Below are positions 26,352-34,555 of a stretch of 64,000 bases of DNA, in pieces. The position numbers and the translations under genes were made by a program. The notes beneath the pieces are model-generated. The model did no database searches. It saw only the letters and a list, made by a program, of their open reading frames with translations, and was not told where the DNA came from. Every line of letters begins with the position of its first letter. Positions within the stretch are counted from its first letter, which is position 1. The stretch covers positions 194,986 to 258,985 of the forward strand of contig NZ_QUNI01000006.1 of assembly GCF_003385115.1 (NCBI RefSeq), read 5' to 3'. The stretch comes from Flavobacterium aquicola. Lineage in GTDB: Bacteria > Bacteroidota > Bacteroidia > Flavobacteriales > Flavobacteriaceae.

Positions 26352-26519
26352 ATGAAAATAACAGCCAAGCAGATTCTAGAAGAAAATCAAGAACTACGCA
26401 CTAAATGCTTAGTGTACACACGAGTAATGGGCTATCACAGACCCGTAGAAAGTTTTAACATAGGAAAAAAAGGTGAACACAGACAACGAACTCATTTTAC
26501 AGAAGGAAAGTGCTGTTAG
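26352..26519 (+). CDS. Free-standing glycyl-radical domain of NrdD (55 residues)
   Basis: This 55-codon ORF has ATG at 26352 and TAG at 26517. It encodes MKITAKQILEENQELRTKC followed by LVYTRVMGYHRPVESFN and IGKKGEHRQRTHF. RVMGYHRPVESFN-x-GK is the glycyl-radical motif at the very C-terminus of anaerobic ribonucleotide reductases, and Gly27 would carry the radical. It is in a different frame from the large part, 121 bp downstream with stops between, so it is not a simple frameshift. It overlaps the start of nrdG by 47 bp. It should act with the 711-residue part as a two-piece enzyme, like GrcA supplying a radical domain to pyruvate formate-lyase. The pairing is inferred. Confidence 0.88.
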   Translation: MKITAKQILEENQELRTKCLVYTRVMGYHRPVESFNIGKKGEHRQRTHFTEGKCC

Positions 26520-27189
26520 GCCCATTTACAGCTTAACACCTTTCACTTTATTGGATTATCCGCACAAATCAGCTTGCATTCTTTGGTTTGCAGGCTGTAA
26601 TATGCGGTGTCTTTATTGCTACAATCCCGAAATTGTTTTTGGAAAAGGAATTATTTCATTCGAAAATGCAATCCAATTTTTAAAAAACAGAAGAAATCTG
26701 CTGGACGCTGTCGTCTTTAGCGGTGGCGAATGTTTACTGCACAAAAGAAGCGTCGCCTTCATTGAAGATGTCAAGAACATGGGATTCTTGGTCAAAATCG
26801 ATACCAACGGCTCTCAGCCCAAAATACTCAAAGAACTCATCGATAAAAAATTTGTCGATTATATTGCGCTTGATTTCAAGGCAATGCCTGAAAACTTTGA
26901 AAAGATAACACAGTCAGATCTTTTTATTCCTTTCGAAAAGTCACTACTTTTATTGCTTGAGAGCAAAGTTTCGTTTGAAGTCCGCACAACGGTACATTCC
27001 GATTTATTGAAGAAAAACGACATTCAGCAGATGATTTCCTATTTGGAAAACATCGGTTATTCCGGAAATTACTATATTCAGCATTTTAGGAATGAAGCGC
27101 CAACGATTGAAAAACTAGGGCATTCGTTTAGGGATTTGGAAAACGAAAACCTTTCAACAGAAAAAATCAAAGTGCATTTTAGAGGATAA
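26473..27189 (+). CDS. nrdG: Anaerobic RNR activating protein, radical SAM
   Basis: NrdG uses S-adenosylmethionine and a 4Fe-4S cluster to form the glycyl radical on NrdD. The radical SAM motif is visible as AGCNMRCLYCYNPE (CxxxCxxC) near residue 45, preceded by LTPFTLLDYPHKSACILWFAG and followed by VVFSGGECLLH. The best start is GTG at 26473, since no ATG exists before the motif. It overlaps the 55-residue ORF by 47 bp, which suggests translational coupling. The 238-residue length is a little long for NrdG but normal for this PflA-like subgroup. Confidence 0.92.
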   Translation: MNTDNELILQKESAVRPIYSLTPFTLLDYPHKSACILWFAGCNMRCLYCYNPEIVFGKGIISFENAIQFLKNRRNLLDAVVFSGGECLLHKRSVAFIEDVKNMGFLVKIDTNGSQPKILKELIDKKFVDYIALDFKAMPENFEKITQSDLFIPFEKSLLLLLESKVSFEVRTTVHSDLLKKNDIQQMISYLENIGYSGNYYIQHFRNEAPTIEKLGHSFRDLENENLSTEKIKVHFRG

Positions 27190-27244
27190 TCCCTAAAACA
27201 AATGCATTATTTTTATAATGCCGAAATGCTTAAATTTTAATCAA

Positions 27245-27709
27245 ATGAAATCAACTACACCCATAAAAAGAGCCCCTGAATTAAAGCCGTTTAGTCACGA
27301 TCATCATCATGCTTTGCTTCTTTGTTGGAAAATTAAAACAGGAATCGCAAAAAATATCGAACTGCAACGCATCAAGGAATATACTGATTGGTTTTATAAA
27401 AATCATCTTCAAGAGCATTTTGAATTGGAAGAAAAATACATTTTTTCTATTCTAGATGCAGATAATGAACTCATTCAGCAAGCATTGAAAGAACACAAAC
27501 GTTTGAGAGATTTATTCGAAAGCACTTCAGATTTGGATACCAATTTAAAATGTATTGAGAAAGAACTTGAAGCTCATATTCGTTTTGAAGAACGTATTTT
27601 ATTTGCTGAAATTCAAAAATCGGCCACAAAAGAACAATTGGAAACAATTGAAGAAGTTCATTCCAAAGACGCTTTTGTAGAAAATGAAAGTGCTAATTTT
27701 TGGAACTAA
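27245..27709 (+). CDS. Hemerythrin-like domain protein
   Basis: The ATG at 27245 is chosen (MKSTTPIKRAPELKPFSHDHHH). The 154-residue protein has the HHE ligand pattern: FSHDHHHALLLCWK, HLQEHFELEEKYIF, LKEHKRLRDLF and EAHIRFEERILFAEI. It should fold as a four-helix bundle with a di-iron site. Such proteins bind O2 or NO or buffer iron. It stands in the block with ric, nrdD and nrdG, 55 bp after nrdG. Confidence 0.88.
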   Translation: MKSTTPIKRAPELKPFSHDHHHALLLCWKIKTGIAKNIELQRIKEYTDWFYKNHLQEHFELEEKYIFSILDADNELIQQALKEHKRLRDLFESTSDLDTNLKCIEKELEAHIRFEERILFAEIQKSATKEQLETIEEVHSKDAFVENESANFWN

Positions 27710-27720
27710 AATTTAATAAA

Positions 27721-28164
27721 ATGAAAAAAATAAAACTTATACTATTTTTCTTGGCTATTATATCTATCATATCATGCCAAAACAAAGAAGATAAAATAGC
27801 TAAAAAAGTAACTACAGTAAAACCAGTTTCGGAAAAACATACAGAAACAGGTGCAAAAGTGAGCTTGAATAAAGGCCAATTATGGAAAGCCAACCCAGAA
27901 ACTACTGCAGGGATTAATGCTTTGCAAAAAATAATTTTGGAATCAAGTCAAGAAGAAAGTGCATCGATTTTGAAAGAAAAATTGAATTCAGAGTTTACCT
28001 TGATTTTTAAAAAATGTACAATGAAAGGTGAAGCCCATAATCAATTACACAACTACTTGATTCCGTTAAAGCAAAAAATAGACAGCCTTGAGGATTCCAA
28101 TAAAGCAGAATTTAGAAAAGAGATTCTTGCCTATTTAGATGAATATTCGCTTTTTTTCATTTAA
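27721..28164 (+). CDS. Predicted lipoprotein of unknown function
   Basis: ATG at 27721 gives a lipoprotein signal, MKKIKLILFFLAIISIISCQ. The 147-residue protein is soluble and helical after that. A patch FKKCTMKGEAHNQLHNYL holds one Cys, one Met and two His and could bind a metal or heme. I do not recognise a named family. It lies 11 bp after the hemerythrin gene and 49 bp before a heme-copper-oxidase-like gene, in what looks like one operon. Confidence 0.7.
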   Translation: MKKIKLILFFLAIISIISCQNKEDKIAKKVTTVKPVSEKHTETGAKVSLNKGQLWKANPETTAGINALQKIILESSQEESASILKEKLNSEFTLIFKKCTMKGEAHNQLHNYLIPLKQKIDSLEDSNKAEFRKEILAYLDEYSLFFI

Positions 28165-28213
28165 AGCATAAATACATACTTTTAAACATCAAAAATTAAA
28201 ATCCTTTAAAATT

Positions 28214-29443
28214 ATGAAGAAGAGTTGGTTGCTCTGTACTTTTGCTAACTTTTTCATTGCTTCGCTAATGGGATTATTGTTGCGATGGATGTATGTTGCC
28301 CCAATTGAAGGCGTCAATTTTCAGTTTTTGATGCACGGGCATTCGCATGTTGCAATGCTGGGATGGGTGTATATGATGCTTTATTGCCTGATATTTTACT
28401 CTTTTATCCCCGAAAAAGCTCAAGAAAAACCCATTTACAACAAATTGTTTTGGGTGACGGAAATCGCAGTAATCGGGATGATGATTGATTTTCCAGCGCA
28501 GGGATATGCCTTTGCTTCGATCCTTTTCTCGACTTTGCACATTTTTTGCAGTTACTGGTTCTGTTATTTGGTTTGGAAAGATGCCAAACCCACCACTTTG
28601 CCTGAAAAAAAGATGCTGAAAACCGCTTTGTTTTTCATGCTTTTATCCACCGTTGGTGTTTGGTGTCTAGGCCCTGCGGTTGGATTGTTGGGAAAAGCAA
28701 GTGCGTTCTATCAAATTGCGATTCAGTTTTTCCTTCATTTTCAGTTTAACGGTTGGTTTTTATTTGCGGTTTTGGCTTTGTTTTTCAAGCAGGCAAAACT
28801 CACTTTTGATGTTAAAAAATTCAGCTTAATTTATAATTTATTCGTCTGTTCTACGGTATTGACATTGGCCTTGCCAGTGAGCTGGTATTTGTCCAATCCT
28901 ATTTTTCATTGGATAAACGCAATTGGCGTTGTGTTACAGTTGGTTTCGGCGGTACTTTTTATTCAGGTCGTCAAATCACAATTGCAAACGTTCTTTTCCA
29001 ATCTTTCTGCTTTGGTAAAAACCGTTTACGGATTTGCCTTGTTTTCATTGGTTTTAAAAATCATCATTCAGCTGGTGGTTTTGGTTCCTGAACTGGCGCA
29101 GGTATCCCATCAGATTCGGAATTTTGTGATTGGTTATATTCACTTGACAATGTTGGGAATTATTACTGGTTTTTTGTTTGGATTTGCCTTTCAAAATAGT
29201 TTTTTAAACCCGAAAAGTTTTATTCAAAAATGGGGAATGAATCTATTTCTGCTCGGATTTGTGGCAACTGAAATATTACTGTTTCTCCAAGGCATTTGGC
29301 TATTCCTGAACAAAGGATCGCTTCCTAATTATTATCTAAATTTATTTTTAGTGAGTATCTTTTTGCCCGTGGGACTTTTGTTTCTGACAATCGGTATTTT
29401 AAAAATAAAAATCAACCATATAAGGCATTTAAGTTCCATATAA
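28214..29443 (+). CDS. Multi-pass membrane protein, distantly like heme-copper oxidase subunit I
   Basis: The 409-residue protein has about 11-12 hydrophobic helices. Several carry histidines set as in oxidase/NorB-like subunits: MHGHSHVAMLGWVYMMLY, STLHIFCSYWFCYLV, QIAIQFFLHFQFNGWFLF and GYIHLTMLGIITGFLFG. This recalls the HGH-x-x-V-x-G pattern of helix II in NorB and cbb3 oxidases. It lacks the HH pair expected for CuB or Fe-B, so it is probably not a full oxidase. The place after the NO-defence genes suggests a role in NO handling or heme/copper assembly. The function is not known. Confidence 0.65.
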   Translation: MKKSWLLCTFANFFIASLMGLLLRWMYVAPIEGVNFQFLMHGHSHVAMLGWVYMMLYCLIFYSFIPEKAQEKPIYNKLFWVTEIAVIGMMIDFPAQGYAFASILFSTLHIFCSYWFCYLVWKDAKPTTLPEKKMLKTALFFMLLSTVGVWCLGPAVGLLGKASAFYQIAIQFFLHFQFNGWFLFAVLALFFKQAKLTFDVKKFSLIYNLFVCSTVLTLALPVSWYLSNPIFHWINAIGVVLQLVSAVLFIQVVKSQLQTFFSNLSALVKTVYGFALFSLVLKIIIQLVVLVPELAQVSHQIRNFVIGYIHLTMLGIITGFLFGFAFQNSFLNPKSFIQKWGMNLFLLGFVATEILLFLQGIWLFLNKGSLPNYYLNLFLVSIFLPVGLLFLTIGILKIKINHIRHLSSI

Positions 29444-29535
29444 GCGATTTGAAAAAAAACTTGAATGTCCTTATATACCTTATATGGTAAAAAAAATCAC
29501 CTACTAAAAAAGAAAAAACTTATATCACTTATATA
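29417..29535. repeat. ATATAAGG/CATTTAAG short repeats
   Basis: The units ATATAAGGCATTTAAG, TTCCATATAAG, CCTTATATACC and CTTATATCACTTATAT are repeated in both orientations. They extend from the last codons of the preceding gene into the gap. Similar units are at 18004-18077 and 53150-53318. Confidence 0.55.
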
Positions 29536-29565
29536 TTTTTTTTAAAACTTAAACCAAAATACGAT

Positions 29566-30015
29566 ATGAACCACCATTTATTGTTAATCATTCATCTTAT
29601 ATGCGCTTCCATTTGGGTGGGAGGGCATTTGTTGCTGGTTTTTGGGCATTTGCCAAAAGCACTGAAAGAGAAAAACCAAAATATAATTCTCGACTATGAA
29701 CGAAAGTACGAACCGGTGGGAATGACTTCGCTGGTTTTATTGGTAACCACTGGAATTATGATGGCTTACAAATATGGCGTAAGCATCGACTACTGGTTTC
29801 AATTTGCCACACCGATAGAAAAAGTGGTTTCTACCAAACTGCTTTTGCTATTTCTGACTGTGCTTTTTGCGTTGAGTGCTCAATTTCGCGTATTGCCAAA
29901 ACTGAAAACCGATTCTAGTAAACTGCCAGAAATGACTTTCCATATTCTTTCGGTTACGCTCATTGGTGTTGTGATGCTAATTTTGGGTTCTTTTGTGCGT
30001 TTTGGAGGTCTCTAA
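29566..30015 (+). CDS. CopD-like membrane protein
   Basis: The 149-residue protein has four hydrophobic helices. The first has HLICASIWVGGHLLLVFGH, with histidines and the WVGG pattern of the CopD family. Other histidines are few. CopD-type proteins move copper or have a heme-linked role in the membrane. It follows the oxidase-like gene by 122 bp, in a gap filled with short repeats. A copper or heme role is inferred from similarity alone. Confidence 0.7.
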   Translation: MNHHLLLIIHLICASIWVGGHLLLVFGHLPKALKEKNQNIILDYERKYEPVGMTSLVLLVTTGIMMAYKYGVSIDYWFQFATPIEKVVSTKLLLLFLTVLFALSAQFRVLPKLKTDSSKLPEMTFHILSVTLIGVVMLILGSFVRFGGL

Positions 30016-30050
30016 TCTTGAATTAACAACTGAATTTCTACTCTTGCAGT

Positions 30051-30147
30051 TACCCGCGTGAGGGGTTGCAGTGGAGCTCTCCCGATTTTTCATCGGGAAG
30101 CGGGAACGTAAAACCCGACCCTGAGTTTTTCACGAAGGGACACGCAC
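30051..30147. repeat. Variable-hairpin repeat with GCGTGAGGG border, copy 6
   Basis: It starts TACCCGCGTGAGGGGTTGCAGTGG and ends GGGACACGCAC (in pieces). Inside is a hairpin CCCGATTTTTCATCGGG followed by AAGCGGGAACG. Flank pieces GTTGCAGTGG and AGCGGGA match the other hairpin repeats. The outer border is shared with 21004-21122. Confidence 0.7.
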
Positions 30148-30239
30148 AAATGATGATTTTTATTCAAAAAACACCCAAACCTTTAGGGTAATTTCTAGAG
30201 AGTTTGGAACTAATTTCTTAAATTTGTAAAAAACCGATT

Positions 30240-30674
30240 ATGTTTTCCAAAACCTGCGAATACGGCATTCGAGCCACGATTTTCATCGCTTCAGAGTCTT
30301 ATCAAAACAAAAGAGTTGGACTCAAAGACATTGCCAAAAAGATTGATTCACCAGAAGCTTTTACGGCCAAAATTCTTCAAATTTTATCGAAAGACAATAT
30401 TATAAATTCCATAAAAGGAGTTGGTGGCGGCTTCGAGATTCCAAGAGAACTAATGAAAGACATTAAACTAGCACAAATCGTGAATGCCCTGGAAGGGGAT
30501 CGCGTTTTTACGGGCTGCGGTTTAGGTCTCGCACATTGTTCTGATAACCATCCCTGCCCGATGCATGAAAAATTTAAGTCAATTCGAAGCGAATTAGCTT
30601 TTATGCTTGAGAATACCAATCTAGAAGAATTAGCTCTAGGTATAAAAACTAGTGATACCTTTTTGAGGTATTAA
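30240..30674 (+). CDS. Rrf2-family regulator with three-cysteine cluster motif, NsrR-like
   Basis: The 144-residue protein has the Rrf2 winged-helix N-terminus (MFSKTCEYGIRATIFIASESYQN, then DIAKKIDSPEAFTAKILQIL and GVGGGFEIPRE). The cluster motif is TGCGLGLAHCSDNHPCPMHEKF, that is C-x6-C-x5-C near residues 93-106. NsrR and IscR use such cysteines for an iron-sulfur cluster, and NsrR loses DNA binding when NO attacks it. Its position at the end of the NO-defence block makes it the best candidate to read the 24-bp palindrome found before norC, ric, nirK and the transporter. That link is inferred. Confidence 0.85.
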   Translation: MFSKTCEYGIRATIFIASESYQNKRVGLKDIAKKIDSPEAFTAKILQILSKDNIINSIKGVGGGFEIPRELMKDIKLAQIVNALEGDRVFTGCGLGLAHCSDNHPCPMHEKFKSIRSELAFMLENTNLEELALGIKTSDTFLRY

Positions 30675-30732
30675 TAAAGTAATCTTATATTTACATGATA
30701 TATTGAGTAACAAAACTTAAACCTCATTTATC

Positions 30733-31461
30733 ATGACCAAATCTACGCCATCTGATTTAAATTCAGTTTTAAAAATAGATTACGAAGACGATAATACAAT
30801 TTGGCTCACCAATAGTCTGACTCTCCGGAAGATTATTGGTATCATGGGAATGGCTTTGCCTTTACTGTTATTTGGGTTCCTGTATCTTGACAATGGTCTG
30901 CAATATCCTTTGGAATCTATCAGCCATTATTACTATACCCGCGTTGGCAGTATTTTTGTGATTGTTTTAAGCCTTCTAGCCTTTTTTCTGATTGTTTATA
31001 AGGGCAAAGAGCCTGCTGACTTTTATATTTCGTTATCTGCAGGGATTTTTGCTTTGCTGGCCGTTTTGTTTCCTACCAGTAACATCACGGATATATGCGG
31101 AGATCCTGCTAAAAAATATGCTGTTACGATTTTACCAATAAGTAATTTTAGATTGTATTTTCATTATACAGCTGCTGCTTTGTTTTTTTTATGCCTCTCC
31201 TACATGTCTTTCTTTTTGTTCACAAAATCAGACAAATCAGCAAGCAAAAGAGGAACTCAAAAAAAGATCAGAAACCGAATTTACAGAGTCTGCGGTGTTT
31301 TGATGCTTTTGGCTTTGATAGTATTATTGGCTGGTTCATTTAAAATAATACCTCCGAGCTGTTTCAAAACATTTCCGTTAACGTTTTGGATGGAAACCTT
31401 GGCTATTGAAAGTTTTGGTTTTGCCTGGTTAGTTAAAGGTGAAACGCTTTTTAAAGATTAA
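30733..31461 (+). CDS. Membrane protein of unknown function
   Basis: The 242-residue protein has about six hydrophobic helices (IIGIMGMALPLLLFGFLYL, VGSIFVIVLSLLAFFLIVY and others) and a short soluble N-terminus. Two cysteines flank a conserved-looking loop, TSNITDICGDPAKKY. No family is recognised; it looks somewhat like DUF998-type proteins. It is convergent with the next gene and ends before a terminator at 31515-31536. Confidence 0.65.
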   Translation: MTKSTPSDLNSVLKIDYEDDNTIWLTNSLTLRKIIGIMGMALPLLLFGFLYLDNGLQYPLESISHYYYTRVGSIFVIVLSLLAFFLIVYKGKEPADFYISLSAGIFALLAVLFPTSNITDICGDPAKKYAVTILPISNFRLYFHYTAAALFFLCLSYMSFFLFTKSDKSASKRGTQKKIRNRIYRVCGVLMLLALIVLLAGSFKIIPPSCFKTFPLTFWMETLAIESFGFAWLVKGETLFKD

Positions 31462-31514
31462 TACACCTCAATTAGTTTTCAAAATAAAACATCTTAAAAA
31501 ATTGCCATAAAAAA

Positions 31515-31536
31515 AGGCTTGATCTGAATCAAGCCT
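31515..31536. terminator. Bidirectional terminator, AGGCTTGAT hairpin
   Basis: AGGCTTGAT pairs with ATCAAGCCT around CTGA, flanked by AAAAAA on the left and CTTTCTG on the right. It lies between two convergent genes. Confidence 0.8.
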
Positions 31537-31544
31537 CTTTCTGT

Positions 31545-33368
31545 TTAAACTGCTATAGCAGGAATCTGCTCCGGAATGCAGAGTTCCAGCAGTTCGTCTT
31601 TATATTGTTTCAGTTGCTTTTCAATATTTTGTCTGCTTTTTTCAAACCAATTATTAGAAGCCATTAAAGACTGATAATATTCAATTCCTTCATTCAGATT
31701 AGTTTTGAAGGCTTTCAGTTTTTTTGTTTGTGCCACAGTAATCTGCTCCGAAAATTCATTGATTTCGTTTTTCAGATAATCCATGTACATTTTCAATTCG
31801 TTGATAATAACATTAGGACGCTCTTTGTTCCCAAGCACAGAAGCATTTCCATAAATGTGTTTTACCATATCCGAAAGCGAAACTTCTTTGTCAAAATAAG
31901 CCAAATTTGGACCTGGGCAGATAACAACTCCCTGCTGCTGTCCTTTTATTTTTAAATTGTTTTCAAGATAAGAAGCATTTGCCAAACCTACGCAAAGACA
32001 CGATTTCTCTGTGATACTGTTTTTTCTTCTGTCGAAAGCTTCTGCAGTCAATGAATCTTTTACAGCATTTAATTCTTCAAGTTTTAAATCTTGATACGAT
32101 TTAGATGCCGGACACATTCCTTTTGGACCGTATTCTTTGCTCAAAGCCAAGAATTTCTTCGGACAGGAACTTCCCGCTTTTTCTTCTTGAATTCTCTTTT
32201 GTTTAAAAAACTCATTCGTTGTTCCTTTTACAGCGTTGAACGGAATTCCCAAAGGAGAAATATGACTCAAATAAAAATCGTCCTCTTTTGCTTTTTCTAA
32301 TAATGCTCGAGTTTCGGCATCAACAGAAGTGGCTTCGGGAACCAATAAAAACGGTGAACCCCAGCCCACAGAATCTACTTGATAATGTTCTAGTAAAAAG
32401 TCATGCTCTTCGGCAGTACCAACACCTCCCTGAACTGTAATTTTTAGTTCTAATGGAGTTTCAGGAATGTGCAGTCCTTTTATTTCCAATGATTTCACCA
32501 TCAGCTCGTGAGCCGATTGGATTAACTGTTCTTTCTTTTGTTTGAATTCTTCCAAAATTGGTCCCAGCAAATATCCGTCGGTAGCAAAAGCGTGTCCTCC
32601 GCAGTTTAACCCTGATTCGATTCGATATTCAGAAACCCAAAGTCCTTTTTTGGCCAGGAAATTTCCCTGAATCATTGCCGAACGAAAATCACTCACTTTA
32701 AGGATAATTTTCTTTTGCAGTTTATTATTGGCATCCGGATAAAAAACGGGGAAGTTTTCAAAATAAGCATACAATCTCGGATTCATTCCCGCAGAAAGCA
32801 CCACTGATGAAGACAGATTACTGTTAGCAAATCCGCGTAATGAAGCATGAGCATCATTAAATTCAACCGGTAACTGTTCGTCTTTTATGAAATTATCTTT
32901 ATCGACTTTGGTCATGATATTCACATCAATTTCACCAGGAGAAAGATTTTCTTCGATATATTTTTTGATGGTATCCTTGAAAGTAATTCCTTCATCAATA
33001 AAATGCTGCAGCCCTTTTTTAATCTCCGATTTATTAGGAAGCATTGCGATGTAATTTTCCAAAGCCTGCTTGCTTTCAGTCAGTTCTACCTTGAATTTTT
33101 CGAATTTGTCTTTAACGATAGTATCCATCAGATTCAAGTAGGAAGTCACACGTTCAGCACGATAATCATGGATCTTTTCTGTGATTTCCTGATACGGCAT
33201 TTTGAATTTTTCGCTGTAAAAAGCGTTCATTCTTTCAATCAAATCATCATCTATAATTGATACTACAGATGAAATTCCATACTGAGCAACACGAATTGGA
33301 CTATCAATCGTATAGGCCAGTCCCATCACAGGAATATGGAAATTATGCAGTTGTTTTTTAGCGTTCAT
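31545..33368 (-). CDS. Conserved protein of about 607 residues, TIM-barrel/nitronate-monooxygenase-like, with cysteine cluster; function unknown
   Basis: The ATG at 33368 (MNAKKQLHNFHIPVMGLAYT) is preferred to an upstream TTG. The N-terminus HIPVMGLAYTIDSPIRVAQYGISSVVSII and the later TVQGGVGTAEEHDFLLEHYQVDSVGWGSP look like TIM-barrel flavoenzymes such as nitronate monooxygenase. A C-terminal part has cysteines in SSCPKKFLALSKEYGPKGMCPASKSY and SCLCVGLANASYL, a possible iron-sulfur site. The end is a coiled coil. The gene has an FNR-like dyad at the same spacing from its -7 element as nirK and norC, so it probably belongs to the anaerobic/denitrification regulon. I do not know the reaction. 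Confidence 0.7.
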   Translation of the reverse strand: MNAKKQLHNFHIPVMGLAYTIDSPIRVAQYGISSVVSIIDDDLIERMNAFYSEKFKMPYQEITEKIHDYRAERVTSYLNLMDTIVKDKFEKFKVELTESKQALENYIAMLPNKSEIKKGLQHFIDEGITFKDTIKKYIEENLSPGEIDVNIMTKVDKDNFIKDEQLPVEFNDAHASLRGFANSNLSSSVVLSAGMNPRLYAYFENFPVFYPDANNKLQKKIILKVSDFRSAMIQGNFLAKKGLWVSEYRIESGLNCGGHAFATDGYLLGPILEEFKQKKEQLIQSAHELMVKSLEIKGLHIPETPLELKITVQGGVGTAEEHDFLLEHYQVDSVGWGSPFLLVPEATSVDAETRALLEKAKEDDFYLSHISPLGIPFNAVKGTTNEFFKQKRIQEEKAGSSCPKKFLALSKEYGPKGMCPASKSYQDLKLEELNAVKDSLTAEAFDRRKNSITEKSCLCVGLANASYLENNLKIKGQQQGVVICPGPNLAYFDKEVSLSDMVKHIYGNASVLGNKERPNVIINELKMYMDYLKNEINEFSEQITVAQTKKLKAFKTNLNEGIEYYQSLMASNNWFEKSRQNIEKQLKQYKDELLELCIPEQIPAIAV

Positions 33369-33398
33369 AAATGTAAATTTTTGGTTTAAAACTTTGTG

Positions 33399-33442
33399 CA
33401 AATATCACAATACTCATCCGCTTAAAACCTGATAAATATCAT
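33399..33442 (-). promoter_or_regulatory. FNR-like dyad and -7 element of the 607-residue protein gene
   Basis: The dyad CTGAT-AAAT-ATCAT (33429-33442) is centred 36.5 bp from the last base of GATATTTG (33399-33406, minus strand), one base off TAnnTTTG. Spacing is identical to nirK, norC and the nitrate transporter. No ATAAAAGA palindrome was seen here. Confidence 0.65.
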
Positions 33443-33571
33443 GTTCAAATGAAACATATCCCTTTAAATTTGCTGGTTGCAAAAACCTGAAAAGTTGTTT
33501 TTTTTAACAAAAACATTTTTTTTGAGACTTTTAGAAAGCTAGAACACACGTGCAGCTTCAAAGTTTTACCT

Positions 33572-33579
33572 TATATTTG
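33572..33579 (+). promoter_or_regulatory. nadA -7 element (TATATTTG)
   Basis: TATATTTG fits TAnnTTTG and lies 47 bp before the nadA ATG. No good -33 TTG was seen. Confidence 0.55.
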
Positions 33580-33626
33580 CATAGAATTAATCTCAATTAA
33601 AAAAACACTATTAAAGTTTCTAAAAA

Positions 33627-34553
33627 ATGAAAAGTCTTAAAGAGCGTATATTGGAATTAAAAAAAGAGAAAAATGCGGTAATTCTAGCGCATTATTATCA
33701 AGAAGCCGATATACAAGATGTGGCAGATTATGTTGGGGACAGCTTGGGATTATCTCAGGAAGCGATGAAAGTAGATGCCGATATTATACTTTTTGCAGGA
33801 GTTCATTTTATGGCCGAAACTGCCAAAATATTAAACCCTACTAAAAAAGTAATTCTGCCGGATTTGAAAGCAGGCTGTTCACTAGCCGAATCTTGTCCTC
33901 CAGAAGATTTCAAAAAATTTACGGAGGCACATCCCGATCATATTGTTATAACTTATGTAAATTGTTCTGCCGAAGTTAAAGCACTGACAGACATTGTCGT
34001 TACATCGTCTAATGCTGTTAAAATTGTAGAATCTATCCCTTTGGACAAACCTATTATTTTTGCTCCTGATAAAAATTTAGGAAAATATGTAATGGAGCAA
34101 ACCGGTAGAGAAATGCTGCTTTGGGACGGTTCCTGTATCGTTCACGAAGCATTTTCACTAGACAAACTGGTTGCTTTGTACAAACAAAATCCGGATGCTC
34201 AAATCATTGCACACCCAGAATCGGAAACGCATATATTGAAAACTGCTAATTACATTGGTTCTACCGCAGGGATGATTAATTATGTAAAAACCAATCCGAG
34301 CAACAAATTCATTGTAGCTACTGAAGCTGGTATTCTGCATAAAATGAAACAGGAAGTGCCTAACAAGATATTGATTCCGGCACCTTCAAATGAAGACAAC
34401 ACCTGTGCCTGCAGTGAATGCGGATACATGAAGATGAATACATTACAAAAAGTGTACGACTGCTTACTGAATGAAACTCCCGAAGTTAATGTTCCCGATG
34501 ACATTAGAGAAAAAGCATTAATCCCTATCGAACGCATGCTCGAATTATCATAA
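33627..34553 (+). CDS. nadA: Quinolinate synthase
   Basis: NadA condenses iminoaspartate with dihydroxyacetone phosphate to quinolinate in NAD synthesis, using a 4Fe-4S cluster. The 308-residue protein has [74 protein letters not shown] and [16 protein letters not shown]. The cluster cysteines lie in the GCSLAES, the region after WDGSC and the CACSEC parts. The length and order are normal. nadB begins 2 bp after the stop, so the two are cotranscribed and probably coupled. Confidence 0.97.
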   Translation: MKSLKERILELKKEKNAVILAHYYQEADIQDVADYVGDSLGLSQEAMKVDADIILFAGVHFMAETAKILNPTKKVILPDLKAGCSLAESCPPEDFKKFTEAHPDHIVITYVNCSAEVKALTDIVVTSSNAVKIVESIPLDKPIIFAPDKNLGKYVMEQTGREMLLWDGSCIVHEAFSLDKLVALYKQNPDAQIIAHPESETHILKTANYIGSTAGMINYVKTNPSNKFIVATEAGILHKMKQEVPNKILIPAPSNEDNTCACSECGYMKMNTLQKVYDCLLNETPEVNVPDDIREKALIPIERMLELS

Positions 34554-34555
34554 GA

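Noticed and set aside
26230-26352. Frameshift or sequencing error as the cause of the split nrdD
   Set aside because: The two parts are 121 bp apart with stops in between, the second part has its own ATG, and a repeat lies between. One indel cannot join them.
33369-33401. TTG start for the 607-residue protein
   Set aside because: The extension adds only 11 residues and would run into the -7 element, while an ATG at 33368 fits.
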